From Bradyrhizobium sp. AZCC 2176 (GTDB taxonomy: Bacteria; Pseudomonadota; Alphaproteobacteria; Rhizobiales; Xanthobacteraceae), in contig NZ_JAZHRX010000001.1 in assembly GCF_036924645.1 (NCBI RefSeq), positions 5,731,501-5,795,500 on the forward strand: a DNA stretch of 64,000 bases, in the 5' to 3' direction. The notes beneath the pieces were generated by a model. The model was not told the DNA's origin. It searched no databases and saw nothing but the letters and a program-made list of their open reading frames with translations. Made by a program: the position numbers and the translations under genes. Position 1 is the first letter of the stretch; each line of letters begins with the position of its first letter. Positions 1 to 9,103 of the stretch are shown piece by piece.

Positions 1-52
1 TTTCCGCGCCGCCTTGGGCGGCGTATTTTCCTGGATCTGACGGGTCAACTCG

Positions 53-1651
53 ATGTTGTATTTCACGCGGTGGAAGGCGCTGGCGATCATTCTGACCGCG
101 CTGATCGTCTGCCTGTGCGCGGTTCCGAACTTCTTTTCCCAGGAGAGAGTGAAGACCTGGCCGCTTTGGGCGCAGCGGCACATCGTGCTCGGCCTCGATT
201 TGCAGGGGGGGTCCTATCTGCTGCTCGAAGTCGATTCCAACTACGTGAAGAAGGAAAAGCTCGATCAGGTGCGCGATGAAGTCCGCCGCGTGCTGCGCGA
301 CGCCAAGATCGGCTACACCGGACTTTCCGCGCGCGCCGACGCGGTCGAGGTTCGCGTCAAGGACAGCGACCTGCAGGCGGCGCTTCCAAAGCTGCGTGAA
401 CTATCGCAGCCGCTCGGCGGTCTGCTCGGCTCCTCCGGCCAGCGCAGCCTCGAGGTTTCGGACGCCGGCGGCGGGCTGATCCGCCTCGCAGTGCCGCAAG
501 CCGCCATTACCGATCGTATCCGGCAAACGATCGAACAATCGATCCAGATCGTCGAGCGTCGCGTCAATCAGCTCGGCACCGTTGAGCCGGTGATCCAGCG
601 GCAGGGCACCGACCGAATTCTGGTGCAAGTGCCGGGCTTGCAGGACCCGACCCGGTTGAAGGATCTGCTCGGCAAGACCGCCAAGATGGAATTCCGCATG
701 GTCGACTCGACCGTGTCGCCAGAACAGGCCCAGCAGGGCCGAGTGCCTGCGGACTCAGAAGTGCTGATGAGCGCGTCGTCGCCAAAGGTGCCCTACGTCA
801 TCAAGAGGCAGGTCCTGGTGTCTGGCGGTGACCTCACCGATGCGCAGCCCGGGTTTGACCAGCGCACCAACGAGCCGATCGTCAGCTTCCGCTTCAACAC
901 CTCAGGCGCGCGAAAATTCGCCCAGGCGACCACCGAGAATGTCGGACAGCCGTTTGCGATCGTGCTCGATAATGAGGTGATTTCCGCGCCTGTGATCCGC
1001 GAGCCGATCACCGGCGGCTCCGGCCAGATTTCCGGCAGCTTCACCGTGCAGGCCGCCAACGATCTGGCCATCCTGCTGCGCGCCGGCGCGCTGCCGGCGC
1101 CGCTGACCGTGATCGAGGAACGCACCGTCGGTCCGGGCCTTGGCCAGGACTCGATCGAAAAGGGCGAATTGGCGGCCTATGTCGGTTCGATCATGGTCAT
1201 CGTGTTCATGCTGGTCACCTACCGCCTGTTCGGGGTATTTGCCAACATCGCGGTCGCCATCAACGTTGCGATGATCTTCGGTCTGTTGTCGTTGTTGAAT
1301 GCGACGTTGACGCTGCCCGGCATCGCCGGCATCGTGCTCACGGTCGGTATTGCCGTCGACTCCAACGTGCTGATCTATGAGCGCATCCGCGAAGAATTGC
1401 GCGGCGGGCGCAATGCGATCTCGGCGATCGACGCCGGCTTCAGGCGCGCGCTGTCGACCATTCTCGACTCCAACATCACCACCTTCATCGCTGCCGCGGT
1501 GCTGTTCTATATCGGCACCGGCCCGGTCCGCGGCTTTGCCGTCACGCTCGGCATTGGTATCATCACCACGGTCTTTACCGCGTTTACGCTCACCAGCCTG
1601 ATCGTTGCCGGTTGGGTGCGGTGGAAGCGACCGAAGACCGTGCCGATTTAA
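53..1651 (+). CDS. secD: Protein translocase subunit SecD
   Basis: SecD works with SecF in the inner membrane and uses the proton gradient to help SecYEG finish protein export. The 532-residue product has a first membrane segment at about residues 8-28, the conserved GLDLQGGSYLLLEVD stretch at the start of the periplasmic P1 region, and a C-terminal block of membrane helices containing GIAVDSNVLIYERIREE. It is somewhat shorter than the 615-residue E. coli protein. secF follows after 9 bases. A small GC hairpin with a short T run (about 8-27) lies upstream; yajC would be expected before it but is outside the window. The Shine-Dalgarno sequence is weak. Confidence 0.97.
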   Translation: MLYFTRWKALAIILTALIVCLCAVPNFFSQERVKTWPLWAQRHIVLGLDLQGGSYLLLEVDSNYVKKEKLDQVRDEVRRVLRDAKIGYTGLSARADAVEVRVKDSDLQAALPKLRELSQPLGGLLGSSGQRSLEVSDAGGGLIRLAVPQAAITDRIRQTIEQSIQIVERRVNQLGTVEPVIQRQGTDRILVQVPGLQDPTRLKDLLGKTAKMEFRMVDSTVSPEQAQQGRVPADSEVLMSASSPKVPYVIKRQVLVSGGDLTDAQPGFDQRTNEPIVSFRFNTSGARKFAQATTENVGQPFAIVLDNEVISAPVIREPITGGSGQISGSFTVQAANDLAILLRAGALPAPLTVIEERTVGPGLGQDSIEKGELAAYVGSIMVIVFMLVTYRLFGVFANIAVAINVAMIFGLLSLLNATLTLPGIAGIVLTVGIAVDSNVLIYERIREELRGGRNAISAIDAGFRRALSTILDSNITTFIAAAVLFYIGTGPVRGFAVTLGIGIITTVFTAFTLTSLIVAGWVRWKRPKTVPI

Positions 1652-1660
1652 GGAATAGCT

Positions 1661-2662
1661 GTGACTAACTACGTTCTCATCGGTCTGGGCATTCTGATCG
1701 TCGTGCTGACGGTGGTCGCGGTGCTCGATCTGTTGCCGCCGTTGCGCATCGTTCCCGACGATACGCATTTCGATTTTACGCGTTTTCGCCGCATCAGCTT
1801 TCCGATCTCGGCCGCGCTTTCGATTCTAGCGATCGTGCTGTTCTTCACTCATGGGCTGAATTTCGGCATCGACTTCAGAGGCGGTACGCTGCTGGAGGTG
1901 CAGAACAAGTCCGGCCCCGCCGACATCGGCGCGATGCGCGCAACACTGAGCACGCTCGGGCTCGGCGACATCCAGTTGCAGCAGTTCGGCGGTCCCTCGG
2001 ACGTGCTGATCCGGGTGGCCGAGCAGCCGGGCGGCGACGCCGCGCAGCAGGCGGCGGTGCAGAAGGTCCGCGGCGCGCTCGGAGACAGCGTCGAATATCG
2101 TCGCGTCGAGGTGGTGGGGCCGCGGGTTTCCGGTGAATTGCTGGCCTACGGCATGGTCGGCCTGATGCTCGCGATCCTCGCGATCCTGATCTACCTCTGG
2201 TTCCGGTTCGAGTGGCAGTTCGCACTGGGCGCCATGATCGCCAACGTCCATGACATTGTGCTGACGATCGGCTTCATGTCGATCTCGCAGGTCGATTTCG
2301 ACCTCACCAGCATCGCGGCGCTCTTGACCATTCTCGGTTACTCCCTGAACGACACGGTCGTGATCTACGACCGCATCCGGGAAATGCTGCGGCGCTACAA
2401 GAAAATGCCGATGCCGCAGCTTCTCAACGAATCCATCAATTCGACATTGTCGCGTTCGATCATCACCCACGTCACGGTGACGCTGGCATTGCTCGCGCTG
2501 TTGCTGTTCGGCGGCCACGCGATCCACAGCTTCACGGCGGTCATGATGTTCGGCGTGGTGCTGGTCGGCACCTACACCTCGATCTTCATCGCCGCGCCGA
2601 TCCTGATCTATCTCGGCGTCGGTGAGCACCGCGACGCGCCGGATAGGCCTGCGAAGAAGTAA
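1661..2662 (+). CDS. secF: Protein translocase subunit SecF
   Basis: SecF is the partner of SecD in the Sec export complex. The start is GTG. The 333-residue product carries the family signature GLNFGIDFRGGTLLEV (about 64-80) and ILGYSLNDTVVIYDRIRE in the RND-like membrane core. Compared with E. coli SecF there is an extra hydrophobic segment at about residues 4-26, before the canonical first helix near 45-62, so a seventh membrane helix is predicted. It lies between secD and the Mth938-type gene (3-base gap), so all are probably one transcript. Confidence 0.97.
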   Translation: MTNYVLIGLGILIVVLTVVAVLDLLPPLRIVPDDTHFDFTRFRRISFPISAALSILAIVLFFTHGLNFGIDFRGGTLLEVQNKSGPADIGAMRATLSTLGLGDIQLQQFGGPSDVLIRVAEQPGGDAAQQAAVQKVRGALGDSVEYRRVEVVGPRVSGELLAYGMVGLMLAILAILIYLWFRFEWQFALGAMIANVHDIVLTIGFMSISQVDFDLTSIAALLTILGYSLNDTVVIYDRIREMLRRYKKMPMPQLLNESINSTLSRSIITHVTVTLALLALLLFGGHAIHSFTAVMMFGVVLVGTYTSIFIAAPILIYLGVGEHRDAPDRPAKK

Positions 2663-2665
2663 GTC

Positions 2666-3049
2666 ATGGCTACTTCCTCGGACGCTCCGCATCTTCCGAG
2701 GTCGGCGCCGATCGAAGCCTACGGCAAGGGCGGCTTCGCCTTCGCCGACATGTCGCATCGCGGCTCGCTGCTGTGCCTGCCGGATGCGATCTGGGCCTGG
2801 CAGGTAACGAAAGCGGCGGACATCGACGAGTATTCGCTCGCGCGCGTATTCAAGTCCGCCAATTCGATCGATACGCTGATCGTCGGCACCGGCACTGAAG
2901 TCTGGGTGCCGCCGCGGGGCCTCCGCGAGGCGCTGCGCGCCGTGCACGTGGTGCTCGATGCGATGCAGACGGGCCCCGCGATCCGCACCTACAACATCAT
3001 GCTGGGCGAGCGCCGGCGCGTTGCGGCGGCGCTGATCGCGGTGCCATGA
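2666..3049 (+). CDS. Mth938-like domain protein (NDUFAF3 homologue)
   Basis: This 127-residue protein belongs to the Mth938/DUF498 family, shown by the SIDTLIVGTGTEVWVPP core and the C-terminal AVHVVLDAMQTGPAIRTYNIMLGE stretch, quoted here in part. Human NDUFAF3, a mitochondrial complex I assembly factor, is in the same family. It starts 3 bases after secF and its stop overlaps the ATG of the next gene (ATGA), a sign of translational coupling. A role in assembling a membrane complex such as NADH dehydrogenase is inferred from the family and context. Confidence 0.9.
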   Translation: MATSSDAPHLPRSAPIEAYGKGGFAFADMSHRGSLLCLPDAIWAWQVTKAADIDEYSLARVFKSANSIDTLIVGTGTEVWVPPRGLREALRAVHVVLDAMQTGPAIRTYNIMLGERRRVAAALIAVP

Positions 3050-3909
3050 GCGAGACGGCAACGTCGAAGGAGTCCGCCGCGTTCTGCGCCGATCTGGTGC
3101 GCACGCACGATTTCATACGCTACGCATCGACCCTATTCCTGCCGGTAGCCCAGCGCCGCGCGCTGCTGTCGGTCTACGCGTTCAACGTCGAGATCTCGCG
3201 CGTGCGCGAGCAGGTCAGCCAGCCTCTGCCGGGCGAAATTCGGCTGCAATGGTGGACCGACATGCTGGAAGGCGCCGGCCATGGCGGCGTCGAAGGCAAC
3301 CCGGTCGCAGCCGAACTGTTGCAGACGATCGGCGAATTCCACCTGCCGATCGAGCCGCTGTCGCGGTTGATCGAGGAGCATCAGTTCGACCTCTATAACG
3401 ATCCGATGCCGTCCGTGGCGGCGCTGGAGGGGTATGTCACCGACACCGCCTCGGCGCTGTTCTCGCTCGGCGCGCGAATCGCGGCACAGCCGTCGGCGGC
3501 GACCGACCATCTGGCGCGCCATGCCGGGCTGGCCCAGGGCATCGTGCAGGTGATTGCAGCACTGCCGCTTGATGCCGCGCGACGTCAGCTATTCCTGCCG
3601 CTGCAATTGCTGCAGCAACACGGCAGCGGGATGGAAGAAGTGTTCGCGGGCAAGCAGACGCCGGGCGCACGTGCCGCGATCGACCAGTTGGTGGCGGATG
3701 CCCGAAAGCATCTCCGCACCGCCTTCGAGTTGCTCCCACACGTGCCGCCGCAAGCGCGGCCGGTGTTCCTTCCGCTGGCGCTGGTCCGCCGCGACCTGAA
3801 GCGCATGTCACGTGCTGATTTCGATCCGTTCGTACCGCAGGTGCGGTCGCGGCTGCGGACCCTGTGGACGCTGTGGCGCGCGTCGCGGTCGCGCGAGTTT
3901 GGCGGGTAG
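3046..3909 (+). CDS. Squalene/phytoene synthase-family protein (NDUFAF6-like)
   Basis: The 287-residue protein has the squalene/phytoene synthase fold signature (YAFNVEISRVREQV, then LQWWTDMLEG). The first aspartate-rich motif of true prenyl synthases (DxxxD) is not clear: the usual position reads NVEIS. That favours the non-catalytic NDUFAF6-like branch over carotenoid or hopanoid synthesis. It overlaps the Mth938-type gene by 4 bases and ends the secDF operon. No other carotenoid or hopanoid gene is nearby. The molecular role is inferred. Confidence 0.88.
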   Translation: MSETATSKESAAFCADLVRTHDFIRYASTLFLPVAQRRALLSVYAFNVEISRVREQVSQPLPGEIRLQWWTDMLEGAGHGGVEGNPVAAELLQTIGEFHLPIEPLSRLIEEHQFDLYNDPMPSVAALEGYVTDTASALFSLGARIAAQPSAATDHLARHAGLAQGIVQVIAALPLDAARRQLFLPLQLLQQHGSGMEEVFAGKQTPGARAAIDQLVADARKHLRTAFELLPHVPPQARPVFLPLALVRRDLKRMSRADFDPFVPQVRSRLRTLWTLWRASRSREFGG

Positions 3910-4054
3910 CTCCCGGCGTTCCCCGGATGCTGCGCAGCGCGTCGCAATTGCGACGTGGTGCGCTGCTGATCCCGCGTCCATCGTTGCCGTGCGACGTTGG
4001 TCCCGGTTCTGCGATGCAACCCAAAGAGCGCTGCATCGCGCCCGGGACACGAAA

Positions 4055-5158
4055 TCACTGCGAAGGCCGATCCATATCCGCGGACTCGAAATTGAACCGG
4101 TCCCGCAAATTCTTCCGCGACTCCAGAATGTCCTTCAGGAACGCGCGGTCGACGTCGCTCGTGATCAGCGGCTCGATCAGGTCGAGTTGGTTCATCGCGA
4201 CGAGCTGCAATATTTCCGTGCGCGGCTTGCCGGCGGCATCGCGCGGCAGGGCGTGCACCACCTGGATATGCTCCGGCGGCTTGACGCCCTTGGCGGCAGC
4301 GAGCTCGCTGCGCAACTGCTTTTCCAACGCGACCTTGTCGGCCTCGACAAAGGCGTACAGCCCGACGCCGGTGCGGCGGTCGGCGAACGCGACAATGGCA
4401 GTGTCGCGCACATCAGGGTTCTTCCTGATCAAATCGATCAGGACAGGCGCGTCGTTCACCAGCCGGCGGCCGCCGCCTTCGCGATCGGTGAAGTTGAACA
4501 AGCCGCGGGTGATCGCCTGATAGACCTTCTTGCCAGTCTTGAGCCAGAGGCTCGCGACAAAGGATTTGCGCGCCAGGATCTTGCGCTCCATCGGCGTCAG
4601 CGCCTGTGGCGCATAGCTGCGCTTGTGCTTCAGCAGATGCCGCAAATCCTCGTAGGCCGCGATCCGGAACAGCCGGCTGCGGGAGTTGAAGCAAGCGGCA
4701 AGCTGAAAATCGGTAACATAGGCGTGGCCGTTGCTGCCACGGAGCCAGTTCTGCTCCTTGGCGAGGTCGTTATGGCAGATACCGGCCTGGTGCAGCTTGC
4801 GCAGGGCCAGTTTGGCGGAGCGGAAATAGGCGAGGTCGCCATGGGGTTTTGCCAGATGCAGCGCGACGCCGTCGATGAAGCCGCGCACCAACGCACTCCG
4901 GCCGGCCCAGAGCAGTTTCGGGCCGACGTCGAGGTCGCGCGCCAGCGCCAGCGCGCGGCGCTCGCGGGCGAACAGATGGCGGGCGAGCGGATAGGACCAC
5001 AGCGGCACCTGATCGAGCCGGCGCAGCACCGCGTCGACTTCGCCGGTATCATCGCGAAAGCGGCCGCGTTCGACGGTCGAGAACACGTCGCGCTTCAGCA
5101 GCACGCCTTCGGTCCATCGCGCCGACAGGGTCGCGGTGTCGTCCTTGGGCAAGCTCAT
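4055..5158 (-). CDS. Kinase-like domain fused to an AMP-ligase C-terminal domain
   Basis: Two regions are visible in this 367-residue protein. Residues about 60-215 look like a protein/lipopolysaccharide-kinase fold: the catalytic-loop motif HNDLAKEQN (129-137) and a metal-binding DF (150-151, followed by Q instead of G). Residues about 235-320 resemble the small C-terminal domain of acyl-CoA ligases, with TAIVAFADRRTGVGLYAFVE and ALPRDAAGKPRTEIL, where K311 matches the catalytic A10 lysine. The large AMP-binding domain is absent. The start is 4 bases downstream of the trmFO stop, so it is probably co-transcribed. The substrate is unknown. Confidence 0.82.
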   Translation of the reverse strand: MSLPKDDTATLSARWTEGVLLKRDVFSTVERGRFRDDTGEVDAVLRRLDQVPLWSYPLARHLFARERRALALARDLDVGPKLLWAGRSALVRGFIDGVALHLAKPHGDLAYFRSAKLALRKLHQAGICHNDLAKEQNWLRGSNGHAYVTDFQLAACFNSRSRLFRIAAYEDLRHLLKHKRSYAPQALTPMERKILARKSFVASLWLKTGKKVYQAITRGLFNFTDREGGGRRLVNDAPVLIDLIRKNPDVRDTAIVAFADRRTGVGLYAFVEADKVALEKQLRSELAAAKGVKPPEHIQVVHALPRDAAGKPRTEILQLVAMNQLDLIEPLITSDVDRAFLKDILESRKNLRDRFNFESADMDRPSQ

Positions 5159-5162
5159 GGTG

Positions 5163-6596
5163 CTAAGCCGCCGCCGCTATGCGCAGGTGCTCGGCGATCC
5201 AGCGATCGAGATCGGCGAGCGCCCGGGCGCTGAGCGCCTGCTTCTTGGCAACCGTCTTCTCATTGCCGCGCAGCCGTGTGCCGTCCGCCTTTTTGGTGGG
5301 CGCGCTGGCTAGCGGAGGGAATAGACCGAAATTGATATTCATCGGTTGGAATGAGCGTGTCCCTGCCTCGATGGTCTCGATATGCCCGCCGGTGATATGG
5401 CCGAGCAGCGAGCCCAATGCCGTAGTCGCAGGCGGCGGTTCGAGCGACTGCGCCCGCGCGTTTGCCGCGGCATAGAGGCCTGCGATCAGGCCGATGCTGG
5501 CGGATTCCACATAGCCCTCGCAGCCGGTCATCTGGCCGGCAAAGCGCAGCCGCGGCTGCGCGCGCAAGCGCAACTGCGCATCGAGGAGTTTTGGCGAGTC
5601 CAGGAAGGTGTTGCGGTGCAGACCGCCGAGCCGGGCGAATTCGGCGTTCTCAAGACTCGGGATGGTGCGGAACACGCGCTGTTGCGCGCCGTAGTTCAAT
5701 TTGGTCTGGAAGCCAACCATGTTGTAGAGCGTGCCGAGCTTGTTGTCCTGGCGCAGCTGCACGATGGCGTAGGGCTTGACGGCCGGGTTGTGCGGATTGG
5801 TCAGCCCGACCGGCTTCATCGGTCCGTGCCGCAGTGTCTCACGGCCGCGTTCGGCCATCACTTCGACCGGCAGGCAGCCGTCGAAATAGGGCGTGTTGGT
5901 TTCCCAGTCCTTGAAATCCACCTTGTCGCCGGCCAATAGCGCCGCGACGAAGGCGTCGTACTGCTCTTTCGTCATCGGGCAGTTGATGTAGTCCGCGCCG
6001 GTGCCGCCCGGCCCGACCTTGTCGTAGCGCGACTGAAACCACGCCACCGACATGTCGATGGAATCCTTGTGCACGATCGGCGCGATCGCATCGAAGAACG
6101 CCAGCGCGTTCTCATCGGTAAGTTCGCGGATGGCATCCGCCAGCGGCGCCGAGGTGAGGGGGCCGGTTGCGACGATCACGTTGCCCCATTCGGCCGGCGG
6201 CAGGCCGGCGATCTCGTTCCGATCGATCTCGATCAGCGGATGGTCGTGCAGGGCCCGGGTGACGGCCGCAGAGAATCCATCGCGGTCAACCGCCAGCGCC
6301 CCGCCGGCGGGCACCTGGTTGGCGTCGGCGCTGCGCATGATCAGCGAGCCCAACCGGCGCATCTCGGCGTGTAGCAGGCCCACGGCGTTGTTGGCGGCAT
6401 CATCCGAGCGGAACGAGTTGGAGCAGACGAGCTCGGCCAGGCCTTCGGTGCGGTGCGCCTCGGTCATCCGCAACGGGCGCATCTCGTGCAGGACGACGCG
6501 AACGCCTGCATTGGCGACCTGCCAGGCGGCTTCCGAGCCGGCAAGGCCGCCGCCAACCACATGGACGGTGTCAGTTTGGGGAGTGGAGGAAATCAT
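5163..6596 (-). CDS. trmFO: Methylenetetrahydrofolate-tRNA-(uracil-54-C5)-methyltransferase TrmFO
   Basis: TrmFO makes ribothymidine at position 54 of tRNA, using methylenetetrahydrofolate as carbon donor and FADH2 as reductant. The 477-residue product begins with the FAD-binding fold [18 protein letters not shown] and contains the family motifs [20 protein letters not shown] and [15 protein letters not shown], which include conserved cysteines. Length is typical. The kinase/AMP-ligase fusion follows after 4 bases. Confidence 0.95.
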   Translation of the reverse strand: MISSTPQTDTVHVVGGGLAGSEAAWQVANAGVRVVLHEMRPLRMTEAHRTEGLAELVCSNSFRSDDAANNAVGLLHAEMRRLGSLIMRSADANQVPAGGALAVDRDGFSAAVTRALHDHPLIEIDRNEIAGLPPAEWGNVIVATGPLTSAPLADAIRELTDENALAFFDAIAPIVHKDSIDMSVAWFQSRYDKVGPGGTGADYINCPMTKEQYDAFVAALLAGDKVDFKDWETNTPYFDGCLPVEVMAERGRETLRHGPMKPVGLTNPHNPAVKPYAIVQLRQDNKLGTLYNMVGFQTKLNYGAQQRVFRTIPSLENAEFARLGGLHRNTFLDSPKLLDAQLRLRAQPRLRFAGQMTGCEGYVESASIGLIAGLYAAANARAQSLEPPPATTALGSLLGHITGGHIETIEAGTRSFQPMNINFGLFPPLASAPTKKADGTRLRGNEKTVAKKQALSARALADLDRWIAEHLRIAAAA

Positions 6597-6640
6597 GCGC
6601 GCAGGGTTAGCGCGTTTTCAAGCGGAGCGCACCTGCCATA

Positions 6641-6715
6641 GCGTTTTCGAGCGAAGCATGTCGTCGGACTTGATCCGTGGGTGGATGCCGGTTCGCGTGA
6701 AGAAAACGCGTCAAA
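6641..6715. repeat. Short palindromic repeat, copy A (diverged)
   Basis: The ends match two other copies at 14654-14703 and 49841-49890: GCGTTTTCGAGCGAAGC at the left and GGTTCGCGTGAAGAAAACGC at the right. The outer arms GCGTTTTC and GAAAACGC are inverted. This copy has about 25 extra bases in the middle. It lies between trmFO and the DUF1127 gene. Confidence 0.6.
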
Positions 6716-6728
6716 GGCCAGAAACGAC

Positions 6729-6752
6729 AACGCCCGCAGCGGGGCGGGCGTT
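6729..6752 (-). terminator. Hairpin after the DUF1127 gene
   Basis: AACGCCCGC and GCGGGCGTT form a 9-bp stem with a short loop. On the reverse strand it lies about 30 bases beyond the DUF1127 stop and is followed by a T-containing stretch (GTCGTTTCT), so it is probably that gene's terminator. Confidence 0.6.
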
Positions 6753-6780
6753 ATCCGTTCGTCAGGCGGCTGAACGAAGA

Positions 6781-6933
6781 TCAGCCGGTATAGTTCCCGG
6801 CGGCAACGCGCGGAATGTCCGAACGATCGAGGCCGATATCGGCCAGTTCGCGATCGCTGAGCTGGGACAGTTCGCTGACATTGCGCTGATAATCCCGGAA
6901 CGCCTGGATCATGCGGATGAGCGAGAGTAACAT
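6781..6933 (-). CDS. DUF1127 small protein
   Basis: A 50-codon ORF reads MLLSLIRMIQAFRDYQRN, then LSQLSDRELADIGLDRSDIP, then a short tail ending in GNYTG. The LSDRELADIGLDRSDI block is the hallmark of the DUF1127 family, short arginine-rich proteins common in Alphaproteobacteria; some members are linked to phosphate or carbon homeostasis and RNA turnover. A good ribosome-binding site (GGAGA) precedes the ATG and a hairpin follows the stop. Confidence 0.9.
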   Translation of the reverse strand: MLLSLIRMIQAFRDYQRNVSELSQLSDRELADIGLDRSDIPRVAAGNYTG

Positions 6934-7747
6934 CGTAGTCTCCTTGCAGTTACGATTCAGCCCTTGGAGGAAAGCCTCATCGTTGAAATGAATATAAACT
7001 AGATTCCGCAGTGCAGAAGTTCCGATGTTGCGATGCAGCTAATCCTGAAACGCATAACAACGGTAAGGGCCGCTTAACGTTTCGGCATGGCTACCGGACA
7101 GGTCCTCCTGCGCATTCGGTCGCGTGCCCCGATTGTGCAAGTAATGCCGTAAATCTGCGGATTTATCGTAATCGCCGGATAACTCGGGTCATCTGACCTA
7201 ATGGCGATCGGGAAGACCGAACACACGCCCGCGGCGGGTGAGGCGGAGGCAATGTACAAAAACCTAGACTTTTTGAAATTTTCTTATGCGCAAATCGCAT
7301 GCATCGTTGTCAACATAATATGAATATATATTCATATTATAAACCAGCGAAGTTGAGGTGCTCGCACGGCGTGACGGGCCTGTGGTCAACACGAGCCGCG
7401 CGAGGTTGATCATGTGCGCCGGCGGCTTGGCATTCGGCCTGTCGGCCGAGGAAGGCCCGGCTCAATTGCTTGTCCTGTTGTCGTTCGTGTTGAAACGAAG
7501 CCGCGCCTGCGATGTCGACTGTTGTTGCCGTGGAATGATTTGCAGCACGACCAAAGATGATTGCCGTGAGGCCGCGCCCGCCTTCGTTACCGGACCGTAA
7601 TGAAAAAGCAGGATTCCGCATGAGGCCTCTGCGCGCTGCGCGCACGATCTCGCGCGAAGTTCATTCTGAAGTTCTCCCGCTTCAGCGAACAATCGCTTTT
7701 GCAGGCGGCAATGGCGCCGTCTGTCCAAAAACAAAAAGGGAGTTAGC
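6934..7747. other. Long non-coding stretch with AT-rich island
   Basis: No convincing gene is visible in about 810 bases. The segment 7255-7345 is strikingly AT-rich for this genome and contains a perfect 26-bp palindrome (listed separately). The stretch 7400-7740 has open frames on both strands but none has a ribosome-binding site or recognisable family. It probably holds promoter sequence for the small secreted protein at 7748, possibly with an unrecognised small RNA. Confidence 0.5.
7315..7340. repeat. Perfect 26-bp AT-only palindrome
   Basis: The left half ATAATATGAATAT is followed immediately by its exact reverse complement. Apart from one G/C pair per half it is all A and T, inside GC-rich DNA. 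It could be a regulator binding site or a cruciform-forming element. It is about 400 bases upstream of the gene at 7748. Confidence 0.85.
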
Positions 7748-8011
7748 ATGCTCAACAAATTTCTCGCAGCCACCGCTATAGCAGCCCTGGCATATGCCGT
7801 CTCTCCAGCCGACGCTGCGCGAGTCAAGGCGGGCTGCAGCGGCGACAATCTGAGCAAGACTGAAACAATGATCGAGAACATGGCGGACGGCGAGGGGAAG
7901 ATCGCCGCGCAGAAGGAAATTGCGGCTGCCCAGGATGCGCTGCTCAATGGCAAAGCGGGTGTTTGCGCGGCGCATCTGAGCAAGGCGATGCAGGCTGGTA
8001 TGGTGAAATAG
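7748..8011 (+). CDS. Small secreted protein of unknown function
   Basis: The 87-residue product starts with a signal peptide (MLNKFLAATAIAALAYAVSPADA) and gives a mature peptide of about 64 residues with two cysteines (GCSGDN and GVCAAHL), which could form one disulfide. An AGGGAG ribosome-binding site precedes the ATG. The mature part is alanine- and lysine-rich and probably helical. I do not recognise the family. A strong hairpin follows. Confidence 0.78.
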   Translation: MLNKFLAATAIAALAYAVSPADAARVKAGCSGDNLSKTETMIENMADGEGKIAAQKEIAAAQDALLNGKAGVCAAHLSKAMQAGMVK

Positions 8012-8021
8012 ATCGGGTGAC

Positions 8022-8050
8022 AAAGGGCCGGTCGCTACGGCTGGCCCTTT
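8022..8050. terminator. Bidirectional terminator
   Basis: AAAGGGCC and GGCCCTTT form the stem, with A and T runs at its ends. It lies between the convergent small secreted protein gene and the lytic transglycosylase gene, so it can serve both. Confidence 0.7.
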
Positions 8051-8073
8051 GAGTTCTTGCCCTTTGAGTTCAC

Positions 8074-8889
8074 TTAAGGCGCCCGCGAAAGCTGCGTCGC
8101 GAAATAGGCGATGGTCTTGGCGTAGACCTCGCTCTTGTTCCACTCCTTGATCGCGGCGAAATTGACGCTGCCGGGCTCCCAGTCCTTGCCGCGTTGCCAG
8201 CCGTGGCTGGCGAGGAAGTTTGCGGTCGAGGCCAGCACGTCCTGGGGGCTGCGCAGCAGATCGCGGCGGCCGTTGTTGTCGAAATCGACCGCGAACTTGA
8301 TGTAGGATGACGGCATGAACTGGGTCTGGCCGATTTCGCCGGCCCAGGCGCCGCGCAAATCCTGGGGCGCGATATCGCCGCGCTCGACGATGCGCAGCGC
8401 GTCCATCAGTTCGGCCTTGAACAGGTCGGCGCGGCGGCAATCATAGGCCAGTGTCGCCAGCGAGCGCAGCGTCGGGAATTTTCCGATGTTGACGCCGAAA
8501 TCGGTTTCCAGGCCCCAGATCGCGACCAGCACTTCGCCGGGCACGCCATAAGCCTGTTCGATGCGCCCGAGCACCGAGCCGTATTGCTTGAGCATGTTGG
8601 AGCCACGGGTCAGCCGGGGCGGAACCATGCGGCCGGAGAATTCCTCAAATGTCTGGCTGAACACCTTCTGCGAATGGTCGCGGGCCAGCACGCTCTTGTC
8701 GAGCGTAATGCCGGTCAGGCCAGCCTGTATGGCGGACGTCGAGATCCCCTTGGCGGCAGCTTCCTTCTTGAAATCTTCCAGCCACGTTTCGAACGAGCCC
8801 GTGCCGCAAGGCGCCGCGGGCGCGGGCGCCGCAGAAGTCAGCAACAGGGCGCCCAGGGTCAGAGCGCGCAGAGAAAGGCGAGAGATCAT
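8074..8889 (-). CDS. Lytic murein transglycosylase (MltB family)
   Basis: This periplasmic enzyme cleaves peptidoglycan between MurNAc and GlcNAc to give 1,6-anhydro ends. The 271-residue protein has a signal peptide (MISRLSLRALTLGALLLTSAAPAPA) and the SLT_2/MltB core: LVAIWGLETDFGVN with the catalytic glutamate, then AWAGEIGQTQFMPSSYIKFA and the DFDNNGRRDL stretch. No lipobox cysteine directly follows the signal, so it is probably soluble. It lacks the C-terminal peptidoglycan-binding domain that many relatives carry. Confidence 0.93.
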   Translation of the reverse strand: MISRLSLRALTLGALLLTSAAPAPAAPCGTGSFETWLEDFKKEAAAKGISTSAIQAGLTGITLDKSVLARDHSQKVFSQTFEEFSGRMVPPRLTRGSNMLKQYGSVLGRIEQAYGVPGEVLVAIWGLETDFGVNIGKFPTLRSLATLAYDCRRADLFKAELMDALRIVERGDIAPQDLRGAWAGEIGQTQFMPSSYIKFAVDFDNNGRRDLLRSPQDVLASTANFLASHGWQRGKDWEPGSVNFAAIKEWNKSEVYAKTIAYFATQLSRAP

Positions 8890-9103
8890 CGTGCCGTTCG
8901 CTCCACAATCGATGCATCATCGATGGTTAGTGTCCACGTCACGTCAAATGTTCGAAGCAAGATCGGCCAAAACAAGGCTGATGTCGTTGCCTTCAATGCC
9001 TTTCCGTTCAAGATGCTCAATTCATCGTTAGTGAGCAGTGAACGAACGACGACACCGCCGGTCGGTTCAGCCGGCGGTGTGATCGATCGGGTTCCGCGCA
9101 AGC

